Origin: Phycisphaerales bacterium UBA7800
GTDB taxonomy: Bacteria; Planctomycetota; Phycisphaerae; Phycisphaerales; Phycisphaeraceae
Length of the DNA stretch: 64,000 bases
Direction: 5' to 3'
Assembly: GCA_002480565.1 (NCBI GenBank)
Contig: DLCK01000067.1
Span: forward strand, 62,001 to 126,000
Position 1 is the first letter of the stretch. Each line of letters starts with the position of its first letter. The notes under the pieces are model-generated. The model was not told the origin of the DNA. It did no database searches and saw only the letters and a program-made list of their open reading frames with translations. Both the position numbers and the translations under genes were made by a program. Positions 16,841-26,678 of the stretch are shown here, one piece after another.

Positions 16841-18565
16841 TCACTTACGTGGTGTCTTGCGAGCCTTGGTAAACAACTCTTTAACTTTGTCATAAGCCAG
16901 TTTCGGACGACGGTGCTCATCGACAATGCCCTTGTTGTTGTTGCATCTTGGGCGAGTCTTCCACGGGCCGCATTGGTCAATGCCAAACTGCGTTGTGCGG
17001 ACATCACAGAACTGCCAAATCGCGGTGCCGATGATGTCGGGATTGTTGAGGTATGCAGTCAAACACTGCTCCAATGCCACGACCTGATACTCTTCGGTCC
17101 AGCGTTCGCACTTGGGGTGGCGATAACCATAAATCGCACCTGCACCAAATTCCGAAAGGATAATGGGCTTGCCTTTACCTCCGGTTTTTTCAGACGCGTT
17201 GAGCCACTTGATCATCTTACGGACACCTGCATCGGGATCGTTGTTGCCATACCAATTGTCATAACGGTTCCACGAAACGATGTCCGCATATTTGTAAGCA
17301 AGGTCTTTCTCATGGAACATCGATGCATAGGTCACCGGGCGAGAGGAATCAAGCTTCTTGAGCATCGTCAAAATGCGCCCATGTTCCTTGGCACCGGACT
17401 TGGTGTAACTTTGACATTCATTTAAGCAGCCCCACATGATGATACTCGGGTGATTGAAATGCCACTGCACCATTTCCTGAGTCGATCCATCAATCTGCTG
17501 CTTGTAGGCAGGATGATCAAAACTCACCGACCGGGCGTGATGTTCTTCCCATACAAAAATGCCCAACTCATCACAAAGATCCAACACGCGCATGTCGTTG
17601 GGATAATGACAGGTTCGCAGGAAATTGGCACCAGTGTCCTGCAACAAATGCAAGTCTTTAGCAATGGCTTCAAGGGGAAGTGCATTACCAAAGAGCGGAT
17701 GATCTTCATGACGATTAAAACCAAACAGGTGAAGCGGCTTGCCATTAAGCAGTAGCTTCTTACCTTTCACTTTGACTTCTCGGAACCCAAAGCGTTCGGA
17801 AAGGTCATCGCCCATCGTGCCATAGACATCAATGAGTTGTGCGGTGATTGTGTAAAGATTGGGGTTGGCATCGTCCCATGTTTTGACGTCTTTACAGGTC
17901 TGTGTGTGCTTGACGGTTTTGCTTTGGCCGGCTCGGAGTTTAATTTCTCCCAGCGGTACAACTTGACCATCAAGTTCATACTGTAACAACGCATCAACGG
18001 ACTCATCGCTGAGATTCGTCACGGTGATCGCCACATTAAGTAACCAACTTTTACCCTTGGCAGCGGTCGTGATTTGCAGGTCACTGATATATAGCGTGTC
18101 GATGAATTGCTGTTCAACCGGGCGAGTGATCCCGCCGTAGGTGTAATAGTCATTTTCGATATGCAATGCCGAGTGATCGCCAAAGCTGTTATCGACTTCG
18201 ACAACAATCTCGTAAGATGTTTTGTCACTGGCTGGGATGATCATGTCAAACGGCGTAAAGGCGTCATAGTGATGTTCGAAGAGCGTGCCATCGACATACA
18301 CGTCTGCGGTATGTGAGATGCCACCGAAGACCAGTCGCGTGGACAAGCCGGGAACCGCTTCAATCGTCCGACGGAAGTACGCCTGCCCACGATAGGTCTC
18401 CAGGCCAGGCATGGATTCCCAAGCCACAGGCACAACGGCCTTGCGGTTATAGCTCTTGGGCAAGCCGTTTTTATTGAGCTTGGCATCCTCGGCAGTGACA
18501 AAATCCCAAACGCCATCCAGCGATTGTGTAAAGCGAATATGATGTTGATTAAAGGCTCGCAACAT
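16841..18565 (-). CDS. Glycoside hydrolase family 2 (beta-glucuronidase/galactosidase-like)
   Basis: This 574-residue GH2 enzyme lacks a signal peptide, so it is predicted cytoplasmic. Domains in order: sugar-binding jelly roll (about 10-175, with SLDGVWDF and YRGQAYFRRTI), an immunoglobulin-like domain (about 180-270) and a TIM barrel (about 275-574). FGFNRHEDHPLFG opens the barrel; the acid/base Glu is in WGCLNECQS and the nucleophile Glu in LSEFGAG. The sequence GTAIWQFCDVRTTQ plus the C-terminal RCNNNKGIVDEHRRPKLAY resembles the UidA beta-glucuronidase branch, matching its 600-residue size. Likely substrates are imported oligosaccharides ending in a beta-uronic acid or galactose. Confidence 0.85.
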   Translation of the reverse strand: MLRAFNQHHIRFTQSLDGVWDFVTAEDAKLNKNGLPKSYNRKAVVPVAWESMPGLETYRGQAYFRRTIEAVPGLSTRLVFGGISHTADVYVDGTLFEHHYDAFTPFDMIIPASDKTSYEIVVEVDNSFGDHSALHIENDYYTYGGITRPVEQQFIDTLYISDLQITTAAKGKSWLLNVAITVTNLSDESVDALLQYELDGQVVPLGEIKLRAGQSKTVKHTQTCKDVKTWDDANPNLYTITAQLIDVYGTMGDDLSERFGFREVKVKGKKLLLNGKPLHLFGFNRHEDHPLFGNALPLEAIAKDLHLLQDTGANFLRTCHYPNDMRVLDLCDELGIFVWEEHHARSVSFDHPAYKQQIDGSTQEMVQWHFNHPSIIMWGCLNECQSYTKSGAKEHGRILTMLKKLDSSRPVTYASMFHEKDLAYKYADIVSWNRYDNWYGNNDPDAGVRKMIKWLNASEKTGGKGKPIILSEFGAGAIYGYRHPKCERWTEEYQVVALEQCLTAYLNNPDIIGTAIWQFCDVRTTQFGIDQCGPWKTRPRCNNNKGIVDEHRRPKLAYDKVKELFTKARKTPRK

Positions 18566-18602
18566 GTGTGGTGTCTCCAGTTAAGTATTCAGAAACACCA
18601 TA

Positions 18603-18628
18603 TTCGTTTCGGTACGAACGCTTGTCAA
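18603..18628 (-). promoter_or_regulatory. Putative promoter/operator of the GH2 gene
   Basis: On the minus strand a perfect -35 TTGACA (18623-18628) is followed by an inverted repeat, ttcgt-N6-acgaa (18603-18618), within the spacer. The -10 is not clear (GAATAT at 17-bp spacing or TATGGT at 20). The 93-bp gap after the preceding beta-helix gene fits a separate, regulated promoter for GH2. Confidence 0.4.
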
Positions 18629-18658
18629 GTGATAAAACCTGATAACATCACACATTCA

Positions 18659-20380
18659 TCATTCAATGGTGTTATCAGATGTCTTCACATCACAACTCTG
18701 ATCCACATCAATGGGCTGACTAACAGACAAATGGTAATTCGATCCTGCTCCGGGCAATGGATTGGGGATCACATTGACAAGCTGATTATTTTGAATCCGC
18801 ACCTGTTGGGCAGCACGGACAAAGATGCCTGCCAATTGGGTATCTTCAATTTGGTTGTTGGTGATGCGTATGTTGCTGTTGTTGACTGGCCAATTGTCCA
18901 ATTGCAATTCACTTCGGAAAAAGATACTGATGCCTCCAAGGACATAAGCATGAGACTGCACCGCATCACTACCTTGGCCGACTTGGATGAGGGTGTTATT
19001 GTCGATCACCAGATTTTCCGCCCATCCTGCTTCACGCCAGTATTCATACTCCGGCCCAGCGGAAATACCTGCGGATTTAAGCCGTTCAAATCGATTACGG
19101 GCAATGAGACCATCACTAGCCATGATGCGCAGGCCACGAGCACGATGGTCATGAAAGTAGTTGTCCACGATTTGAAATTGGGATGCGGAGATAATGGGGA
19201 TATCCAGAAAATCACCGATGCCTTGGGTAGCTGGTTTATCAAAGCTCAATCGGTAAATCGACCCCTTGGTTTTTGAAGGTGACCATATCTGTCGGATTTG
19301 TTCCAACTGTTCTTCATTGGCTGGTCCAACATACTCAAAATTAGTAGCATTGCTGTTGTTGACGATTTGAAATGCAGGTGATTGCATGAAACGTATTTTG
19401 TCACCGCTTTGTATCAACCAGTCAAAACTCTCCTGACCGTATGGCCTTGCCACAAGAACCTGTGTATCCGATTCTCGTTGGAGAATGGGGAAAGTTACAC
19501 CATGAAGGTTGATACTGTCATCACCCATAAAAGAAAAGTCACAGTTACTGACAATCGGGCCTTGCCGAGCATAGGCGAAATTCAAACCGTCAGCGGAAGT
19601 AGACAGCAAACGTGGCTGCGTCGCCCCAACAGGTGTCGGTCCAGGTTTGATAACGCAGTTGGTCACGCGATTATCACCACGAATAAACCGCCCCATAAAA
19701 CCAAGTCCCGGAGCTGTAAGCAATGTCACTTGATCAAGGGTGATATTTTCAGACGTTTGGATATGTACGCCAGCACGTTTACGGATATTAAACACCACTC
19801 GATCACCCACAGCCACGGAATGATTCAACGCAACCGCAGAGACGGCAACACCACCACGTCCGTTTTCCGTGGGTGTGATACTGCTCAAATAGACATCAGG
19901 TGTTCCAGGTTTAAAGCGATGCTCCGAAGCACTAAATACATGAAAACGCTTTACTACATATTCACCAGCTAATGATGGATAACCATCATGAATACTAAGA
20001 GTCAACGTCTGGCCATCCGTTGAGACCGCAGTAATCGTCCCCTGAGTAAATGGCAAAGGATTCATGTCAAACGTCAAGCCGCGAACTACAACGTTCCCAG
20101 AATTAACTATTTTCAAGTATGAATCATCACAGGTGCTGGCAATAACCTTTGTATTCATACCAACCACTGTTAGATTCTCAGCCCCATCCACGCGCAAGGC
20201 TTCGGAACCCAGCACAAAATCGCCATCAGGCAGCTGTAACAATGAAGCATTCGTCGCAACAGCTTGATCAACGGCATCCTGAAGAATCTGGGCATTTTGT
20301 TGTGCTTGGACATCGCTGACCAACATACCCATGAGCATACAACATAAAAGCGATAAATGATGAACGATTGATATTTGCAT
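18659..20380 (-). CDS. Secreted right-handed parallel beta-helix protein
   Basis: The protein has 573 residues with a Sec signal peptide (HHLSLLCCMLMGMLVSDVQA|QQN). From about residue 40 to the end it consists of short, regularly spaced strands rich in Asn, Val and Ile, typical of polysaccharide lyases and hydrolases with a beta-helix fold (right-handed parallel beta-helix repeat family), for example LIARNRFERLKSAGISAG and NIRITNNQIEDTQLAGIFV. No specific catalytic signature is recognised. Polysaccharide lyase, polygalacturonase (GH28-like) or alginate/pectin epimerase-like roles are possible. The start at 20380 follows AAAGG and puts the signal peptide at the N-terminus. The upstream beta-helix gene ends 10 bp before it. 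Confidence 0.75.
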   Translation of the reverse strand: MQISIVHHLSLLCCMLMGMLVSDVQAQQNAQILQDAVDQAVATNASLLQLPDGDFVLGSEALRVDGAENLTVVGMNTKVIASTCDDSYLKIVNSGNVVVRGLTFDMNPLPFTQGTITAVSTDGQTLTLSIHDGYPSLAGEYVVKRFHVFSASEHRFKPGTPDVYLSSITPTENGRGGVAVSAVALNHSVAVGDRVVFNIRKRAGVHIQTSENITLDQVTLLTAPGLGFMGRFIRGDNRVTNCVIKPGPTPVGATQPRLLSTSADGLNFAYARQGPIVSNCDFSFMGDDSINLHGVTFPILQRESDTQVLVARPYGQESFDWLIQSGDKIRFMQSPAFQIVNNSNATNFEYVGPANEEQLEQIRQIWSPSKTKGSIYRLSFDKPATQGIGDFLDIPIISASQFQIVDNYFHDHRARGLRIMASDGLIARNRFERLKSAGISAGPEYEYWREAGWAENLVIDNNTLIQVGQGSDAVQSHAYVLGGISIFFRSELQLDNWPVNNSNIRITNNQIEDTQLAGIFVRAAQQVRIQNNQLVNVIPNPLPGAGSNYHLSVSQPIDVDQSCDVKTSDNTIE

Positions 20381-20390
20381 GGTTAAGCCT

Positions 20391-21626
20391 TTACGGGTTG
20401 GTTTGAAAATACTCTGACTGTTGTATCCATTGTGGGACAAGATTGGGCACTGCCAGATCAGCAAGATCCACGGAGACCTGGGCTGGCGATGCAATCTCTT
20501 TGGCACAACCATTGATAGCAGGAACAACTGCCTGTCCATTGCGATCCACCACACGATATGTATTACACCGTGATTCAGTAATCAAACGCATGTTCGGCTG
20601 ATTTTCACCGGGAGTATCTGCGATGACATCCCAGAGATAACCACAGGCATTACCTTCAAACGAGATATTCTGGCCACCATTGCTATAGAGATGACAACGA
20701 TCAACTGTGAGATTCGCCGTGCCTACTGCGACAATACCACGATCAGCATTGAACTGACTGACACATTCAATCAAACGCATCTGCCCCACATCATGCGGGG
20801 AAAAACCATCATCCGCATTGTTCGCTGCATAGCAGTTAATGAAAGTCCCAACACCATCAACATGTAAGCCAAACCCATCGTTACCATTGCCTATTCCTGC
20901 CACTCTTTCACAGCGGACACTGCTTTTACGCGTAGTATCCAGACCGTTCCAGCCGTTATGCATCAGTAAAGAATCATAGAGTTCAACAACACCTGCATAA
21001 CCATAGGCAGCACTACTGCGTGCCCCGCGAATATGTACTTGTTTGACGATAACTTGCCCATATTGAGCCATCACACCAAAACTGGCATAAGGAACTTGAA
21101 TCACTTGCGAGGGGTCCGCATCGTTAAAGGGATGAACAATAAGCTGCCCATCCACCTGAGCGAAGGTTCCGTCACTAGCAGCCACCTCAGCAGCAGTCTC
21201 CTTCTTATCCAGTTTCTGCCAAATACTCAGCAGGTTTGCTGGATCAGATTGGAACAAAGCCAACATATTGGCCGACTCACTACGAGTATATGTACCATCG
21301 CCATTATTGGAATAATCATTGCGAGTATCCGAGCAAAGCATTACCGACTGGGGAACACCCGCAGCATCGACTGAGCCTTCTATGGTTAACTCCCTACCGG
21401 TGACCACTGAAGACTGACGCATTCGATAGATGCCTGCATCCAAGGTGATTTTTGATACATTGGCATCATATGCCTTAGATATTAATTGTGCCCCAGCATC
21501 AATTTGCTGTTGTTTCGTGGCATTGGCTGGTAAAGAGACATGAACCGTAGTACCTGCCAGGGTCAAAGTCGGCGTATAAGCACACACAATAACTATCAGG
21601 CAAACGCAGAAAGTAGAAAACCTCAT
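20391..21626 (-). CDS. Secreted right-handed parallel beta-helix protein
   Basis: This 411-residue protein has an N-terminal signal peptide (MRFSTFCVCLIVIVCAYTPTLTLAG). The rest is repetitive parallel beta-helix sequence with motifs such as DDGFSPHDVGQMRLIECVSQ, DRGIVAVGTANLTVDRCH and NGLDTTRKSSVRCERV, which resemble pectate-lyase-like and periplasmic copper-binding NosD-type helices. The TTG 12 bp upstream is an alternative start. It is adjacent and co-directional with another beta-helix gene, and both follow the pseudopilin and giant hydrolase genes in locus 2. It probably binds or cleaves an extracellular acidic polysaccharide. Confidence 0.75.
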   Translation of the reverse strand: MRFSTFCVCLIVIVCAYTPTLTLAGTTVHVSLPANATKQQQIDAGAQLISKAYDANVSKITLDAGIYRMRQSSVVTGRELTIEGSVDAAGVPQSVMLCSDTRNDYSNNGDGTYTRSESANMLALFQSDPANLLSIWQKLDKKETAAEVAASDGTFAQVDGQLIVHPFNDADPSQVIQVPYASFGVMAQYGQVIVKQVHIRGARSSAAYGYAGVVELYDSLLMHNGWNGLDTTRKSSVRCERVAGIGNGNDGFGLHVDGVGTFINCYAANNADDGFSPHDVGQMRLIECVSQFNADRGIVAVGTANLTVDRCHLYSNGGQNISFEGNACGYLWDVIADTPGENQPNMRLITESRCNTYRVVDRNGQAVVPAINGCAKEIASPAQVSVDLADLAVPNLVPQWIQQSEYFQTNP

Positions 21627-21672
21627 AATAAAATCCAATCATTAAAAATGACGTGTAGATAAATGAATAATA

Positions 21673-22353
21673 TCAATACTTATGAGCACGCCATCGAACA
21701 AGATCATCATTAACACCAGGTGAACGAGTCACAACCATTTTGACGTGACCATCAACGAACTGGACATTGTTTTTCAGCTCATTGTTATCGTGCCATGTAT
21801 TGTTATTGATATACCCACGCCAACCGGGGTTGTTACCCGTGAATATAGGCACATCACCAGTACAAATGGTTCGAGATGGTTCAACAATATTGGTCCATCT
21901 CGACACATAACTAAATGATGAGGCTTGCATGAGATATACATTGCAAGCATAACTTGTCCCAAAACGCTGCCACGTATAGAGCGTAGAGAGATTCACTGCC
22001 GAGTTGGTATTGTCCATCGGGCAGTTATAAATTTTATCGCTGGTGATATAGCTATAAAGAAAACGAGCTTCGGGTTCAACAAGTCCAGGCTGTAAATCAC
22101 CAGACTGATCCGCCCCGCCCCATTCAAAGTATCCACGCGAGAGCGCGGGCATGTGATCCTTAAAGTCATTTTGATAGATTGTCCAATACATCCCAATGCC
22201 CTTGAGATTAGATTGGCATTGCGCATTGCGTGCAGCTATGCGAGCGCTGGCTAAAGCGGGAAGCAGAATAGAAATCAGAATGGAGATAATGCTGATAACC
22301 ACCAGCAATTCGATAAGAGTAAAAGCCGTATACCTGTCACGTTTAAAAGTCAT
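21673..22353 (-). CDS. Pseudopilin-like protein (locus 2, second copy)
   Basis: This 226-residue protein has leader MTFKRDRYTA then FTLIELLVVISII with Glu+5, a hydrophobic helix and the shared SARIAARNAQCQSNLKGIG stretch. The C-terminal motif reads WHDNNELKNNVQFVDGH, a longer-spaced variant of the H-X9-DG box. The start at 22353 is set by an excellent Shine-Dalgarno AAGGAGTT; an upstream in-frame start would overlap the preceding gene. It sits between the 1181-residue hydrolase and the beta-helix genes and is the second pseudopilin of this locus. Confidence 0.85.
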   Translation of the reverse strand: MTFKRDRYTAFTLIELLVVISIISILISILLPALASARIAARNAQCQSNLKGIGMYWTIYQNDFKDHMPALSRGYFEWGGADQSGDLQPGLVEPEARFLYSYITSDKIYNCPMDNTNSAVNLSTLYTWQRFGTSYACNVYLMQASSFSYVSRWTNIVEPSRTICTGDVPIFTGNNPGWRGYINNNTWHDNNELKNNVQFVDGHVKMVVTRSPGVNDDLVRWRAHKY

Positions 22354-22384
22354 GATCAACTCCTTGATTAATATGCCTTGCTGT

Positions 22385-25300
22385 TTATTCCCAAAAACAG
22401 GATGCTTGTAAACGTCCAAATGACGCATAGACTTCGTCAGACGTCAAAGCTCGACTCATCAAAGTCAATCGCACAAGCAAACCCTTGTAGAAAGAACGTT
22501 CATGAACACCATCTATCTCGCGTATCACCTGTTTTAAAGCCGGTTTGATTTCATCTTTATCAACAATCACACTGCGAGGTAATGCAGGACCGCCAACCAC
22601 AAACATTTCTGTAGATCGCCTGCCAAAACATGCAGTCTGATTTTCAAGCTGACCGTTAAGGAAGAGCTTGAATTCCGAACCATCAAATACCACAATGGCC
22701 TGATAGAGTTTCCCAGCTTGCAAAGGTTGACGTGAACGCACTTGAGCATAAGGGTCGGGATATTTACGAACTTGAGGCAACCTTCTTGCAACAAGATAAC
22801 CTTGCGAGTCAATGATCAATGTCGCCTGAGCTCCTCGTTGGATACAGAGAATTTGTTCACGATCCACTGCATCAGGTCGGAACACAATCTCCATTGTGAT
22901 GGGGCCATTGGGTAATGCTGTGAGGTCTGTATAAAAACGCTGACGTCCATCAAGCTGCATCACATCCAATTTTCCAGATAGTTGAACATATTGCGTTGGC
23001 GTATTGTCTGGGGCCGCTTCCAAGGGTGTCCGTCGGATCGTGCGATCAAGAAACTGGCCTTTTTCCTGTTTATATTTTGGAGTAAAAACCCATTGAGCAG
23101 AGACATCCTCTGCATCATAGACCGGCAAAGCATAGACAGTTGGCGACCATGCAACCGTACCATCCTCAAATTGAGCCTGTGCTGAATAGTAATTGTTACC
23201 ATTTGCCCAATCATCCTGACGCACATCAATAAAACGTGAAGAATTGACGGTATCACCTTCAGTAATTTTTGCACCATGATACCCGTATGACGGCACTGCC
23301 CATGCCCCTTCCTCTTTAAGGTTGGCAGCAAGACGCAAAAGGTAGCTGTTACCCGCAACACTCACATGTGTTTTTTCAGGTGAAGCCCCTGTAATAGACA
23401 ATTGCAGATCAACAAGACTTTCATGTCTTGCCGACTGACTGGTCACACCGTTGACATGAACTGCAACCGACTTGTCCGGCGAAGCCAGTTTATGCAAAGG
23501 GACTAAGTAGTAAAGTTCATCGCCGTACATATTTCCATCGATCATGGCGATATCAGGAATATGGTGATAAGTCTTGGTATTGTGATCGCCTATGAATTTC
23601 AATTGAACTTTAACAGTGCGTGTTTGAGCCTTGGTAATATTGCCATCCCATTGCCACAACCATGTATCAACTTTTGTCAGGTCAAGCTTATCACTTGTAG
23701 TGGTAGCCAACATTTTTCCCTGCTCATCAAGCAGTGTTAGTTCCCACTGGCCAGATTGCGCTCCATCTTTAGTTGGCAGATTCAATACGCGAAATCGTAC
23801 AGGTTCATTACCGTGCGAGACTTTAAAGTATGACAGGATTGCGTTGGGTTCACCAGGCGTACCGGGCAGCGGAGGCTTCTTAAAATACTTCCCCAGATAA
23901 TAGCGTCCAATTTCCAACTGGCTGGTGGAAATACTAAAGGAGTTGGAGAACTGGGTCGCTTCGTTGTAGTCATTCCATGTGGTTGCATGAATGAATGCAG
24001 GATCATATTGCAGTGCCTTTTCCCAACTCTTGACCACAATCTCCGTTCCGCGATGAGATATCCAATTTTTGTTATACGCTCTGGCACTAAGGTATCCGGG
24101 GCGAACGGTTGCACCGATCACTGGGGGAATTTTTAAAGGAGCGAAACACTCACGAAACTTCGGTGGCAAGTCCAACGAAACTTCCAGTAATGAAGCGCTG
24201 AAAGTATAAATCCCGTCCATGTACTTGCCATAGTCACGCCACTCATCATAATCGAAGGTACCGTGTATGGCAGTCTGCAATGAACCGAGGTCTCCAAATA
24301 TAAATGGATCCCAACCATATAACGCGAGAATTTCTCGTACTTCCTGCCAAAAAGCAGGCGTATTATGATTCACCCGGTATACACCAAAGACTGGACGCCC
24401 TTGAAACTTGAGCCAATTGGAATGGTTGCCATACTGCTCAAGCATATAAATCATGGCATGCGCGGTAAACGTCGCATCGACTTCAATACGACCACCTTTG
24501 TTAATAGCACCGTCAGTTTTCTTTGCTGAATGTGAGTAGGTTCCTACTTCCAGAAATGGAAGAATATAAAAGTCATCAAGTTTTTGCGCAACCGTTGCAT
24601 TGATCCACTCGCGCATCATGTGATATTGACGAATCACACGGTAATCAGCGAAGAATGTAAAATCCACTGCTGCTACATTCCAACCTGTTTGATGCATCAG
24701 CTTCACATCATGTTCCACATCATTGACCGGGGGCGTCACGGGAAAGTCATGCGTGGCGTGCAACATTGAGGGGGTAAAGGAGTCAGGTGGCAGCCAACCC
24801 AGTACATTCTGCATGGCTACTTTGGGGATCGGTTGATCCGGGAAACGTTGATGCCGAGCCGTCAACGCCACTGATTTCCATTTCGAATCAGCAACGGGCT
24901 TGACTTGTGGCACGAAGCTCAAATCAGTCGCTTTTGAAGGAACCATACCCAACAATGCCTGATTAAACTTCACAAAGCAGAACGGTCCAAGTTGAGTGAG
25001 TTGAATCTCAACTGTTTGCTCATCTGGCGCAATGACCTGGCTTGCCAATGCACTTCCATATGTTTTTTTCTGATCACCAAACTGACCTTTTAAGGTTACA
25101 TATCGTCCACATTGAATTTCGTATTGGTCATTTGTTGACGTATGAATAATAATTTTCTGATTGGCACGGGCACTATCAACAGGTAGATGCAAAGTCCGTA
25201 CACGATGTATTGCATCCTGCTTTACAAAATCATGCCCCGATGTCGTTTCATTTGATTGGATTTGTGTTGGTTTGGGTGCCCATTCATGTCTAAGACTTAC

Positions 25301-25930
25301 CGCCATGGCATTACCCACAACACGGAGCAACTGTGCGTCTACACTAAGGTATCCTCCAACCTTTGGATCGACTTTATAGGGGAAAGACAGTTTCTCGGAT
25401 ATCTTTTTCTCACCAAGATAGATTTCAATTTCATCGCCCTGCTTGACGAATGTGAATGTCGCAGGCAATTTGAACTTGATTGCCTTACGTATTTTGAATT
25501 GGCCTTTGGTATCCAATCTGACAAGATCACCTGAATGATCACTGGTCAGCGCAATGCCACACGCAGTCTTGTCGTTTGAATTAAACATGATGACGATACG
25601 TTTGAATTCGTCACCAACTTTAGGCATCTGATCGACAGTCACTTGATAGCCTTGCTTATCAAGTTGCAATGATTGTTTGAGCGTATAGCGATTGGTAAAA
25701 TAGTTGGATTTGGGCTGCTTTTTTCCAGCTGTTACATTAAGCCACAGACCCTTTTTTTCGATTGTGCCGACTTTGATTGCAGGCTGCTGTGAATCCTGAT
25801 CCAAAACCATATAAATTGGCGATTCGGAGATGGATTGGCCTTGTGAATCATACCAGTCCTGTGCATGAGCATAACCACAAAGTATGCTGACAAGAACCAG
25901 AGTTGTAATGATAGAACGACTTTGAAACAT
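22385..25930 (-). CDS. Giant secreted GH71/GH99-like glycoside hydrolase with LamG domain
   Basis: This 1181-residue protein is secreted (signal ending GYAHA|QDW). The N-terminal 350 residues look like beta-sandwich carbohydrate-binding modules. The middle (about 370-690) resembles a TIM barrel of the GH71/GH99-like type: HATHDFPVTPPVNDVEHDV, WNVAAVDFTFFADY, FGVYRVNHNTPAFW, WDPFIFGDLGSL and HATTWNDYNEATQ. A further beta-rich stretch (about 700-960) precedes a concanavalin/LamG-type domain (about 1000-1150), with FYTDLTALPNGPITMEIVFR and FKLFLNGQLENQ. Predicted role: cleavage of alpha-linked glucan or mannan outside the cell. Family assignment is by sequence style only. Confidence 0.65.
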   Translation of the reverse strand: MFQSRSIITTLVLVSILCGYAHAQDWYDSQGQSISESPIYMVLDQDSQQPAIKVGTIEKKGLWLNVTAGKKQPKSNYFTNRYTLKQSLQLDKQGYQVTVDQMPKVGDEFKRIVIMFNSNDKTACGIALTSDHSGDLVRLDTKGQFKIRKAIKFKLPATFTFVKQGDEIEIYLGEKKISEKLSFPYKVDPKVGGYLSVDAQLLRVVGNAMAVSLRHEWAPKPTQIQSNETTSGHDFVKQDAIHRVRTLHLPVDSARANQKIIIHTSTNDQYEIQCGRYVTLKGQFGDQKKTYGSALASQVIAPDEQTVEIQLTQLGPFCFVKFNQALLGMVPSKATDLSFVPQVKPVADSKWKSVALTARHQRFPDQPIPKVAMQNVLGWLPPDSFTPSMLHATHDFPVTPPVNDVEHDVKLMHQTGWNVAAVDFTFFADYRVIRQYHMMREWINATVAQKLDDFYILPFLEVGTYSHSAKKTDGAINKGGRIEVDATFTAHAMIYMLEQYGNHSNWLKFQGRPVFGVYRVNHNTPAFWQEVREILALYGWDPFIFGDLGSLQTAIHGTFDYDEWRDYGKYMDGIYTFSASLLEVSLDLPPKFRECFAPLKIPPVIGATVRPGYLSARAYNKNWISHRGTEIVVKSWEKALQYDPAFIHATTWNDYNEATQFSNSFSISTSQLEIGRYYLGKYFKKPPLPGTPGEPNAILSYFKVSHGNEPVRFRVLNLPTKDGAQSGQWELTLLDEQGKMLATTTSDKLDLTKVDTWLWQWDGNITKAQTRTVKVQLKFIGDHNTKTYHHIPDIAMIDGNMYGDELYYLVPLHKLASPDKSVAVHVNGVTSQSARHESLVDLQLSITGASPEKTHVSVAGNSYLLRLAANLKEEGAWAVPSYGYHGAKITEGDTVNSSRFIDVRQDDWANGNNYYSAQAQFEDGTVAWSPTVYALPVYDAEDVSAQWVFTPKYKQEKGQFLDRTIRRTPLEAAPDNTPTQYVQLSGKLDVMQLDGRQRFYTDLTALPNGPITMEIVFRPDAVDREQILCIQRGAQATLIIDSQGYLVARRLPQVRKYPDPYAQVRSRQPLQAGKLYQAIVVFDGSEFKLFLNGQLENQTACFGRRSTEMFVVGGPALPRSVIVDKDEIKPALKQVIREIDGVHERSFYKGLLVRLTLMSRALTSDEVYASFGRLQASCFWE

Positions 25931-25990
25931 GTATTTTCCTTAGGTATTCATCTAAACCATTGCAAAGCAATTGATCATTAGCGGTTTAAT

Positions 25991-26647
25991 TTACTGACCT
26001 GACCAGAACGTATCAGTGGATGACGTAGGCAAAGGCTCACCAGTCGCTTCTACATGAGCATCCCCCATGAGCATATTGACTGCATCGAGGTGTCGGAAGT
26101 GGATATTGTGAGTTGCCCAGAGGTCTATGCTGATGATTTGTTCTGATGCATCTGTGTTCGTACCTTCGTAGAAAATATCAGGAGCAAAGAGTGCTTTGGA
26201 TGGCTTAAGGATTTGCATATTGGTATGCCATGCCGTGTTCCAATTTGAGAAACGAAAAAGGCGGACATTTAAACCATAGTTCCCCCCTTGCCCGCTTCGC
26301 ATTGCATGATAGTCCGGGCAGACTGCCAGCCACTTGTTGTGATCAGAAACGTACCCCATGTAGTAATGCATGAATGATTTGTAGTTGTTTGAGTTCAATG
26401 ACCATATATTGCCATACACCAGTGACGGTTCTTTGGCCGGTGGTAAAAACTCATCAAAATCATTTCCATACATGGTGATAAGCAACCCAATTTGCTTGAG
26501 TTGACTTTTACATTGCGCACTTCGGGCGGACTTACGAGCACTTGCTAAAGCAGGAAGCAAAACTGCAATTAATAGAGAAATAATGCTGATCACAACCAAA
26601 AGTTCAATGAGAGTGAAGGCTTTATTTTGGTGCGTATGCAAAGTCAT
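25991..26647 (-). CDS. Pseudopilin-like protein (locus 2, first copy)
   Basis: This 218-residue protein has a short leader, MTLHTHQNKA, before FTLIELLVVISII with Glu+5, and SARKSARSAQCKSQLKQIG after the helix. The C-terminal box is RHLDAVNMLMGDAH, which keeps the H-X9 spacing but has DA instead of DG. Start 26647 is preceded by AAGGAG; a longer in-frame start would overlap the LacI gene. It directly follows that regulator (31 bp) and precedes the giant hydrolase. Compared with the other copies this is the shortest and the most altered in the terminal motif. Confidence 0.85.
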   Translation of the reverse strand: MTLHTHQNKAFTLIELLVVISIISLLIAVLLPALASARKSARSAQCKSQLKQIGLLITMYGNDFDEFLPPAKEPSLVYGNIWSLNSNNYKSFMHYYMGYVSDHNKWLAVCPDYHAMRSGQGGNYGLNVRLFRFSNWNTAWHTNMQILKPSKALFAPDIFYEGTNTDASEQIISIDLWATHNIHFRHLDAVNMLMGDAHVEATGEPLPTSSTDTFWSGQ

Positions 26648-26678
26648 AGTCGACTCCTTATGGACATGGGATGCGAGT

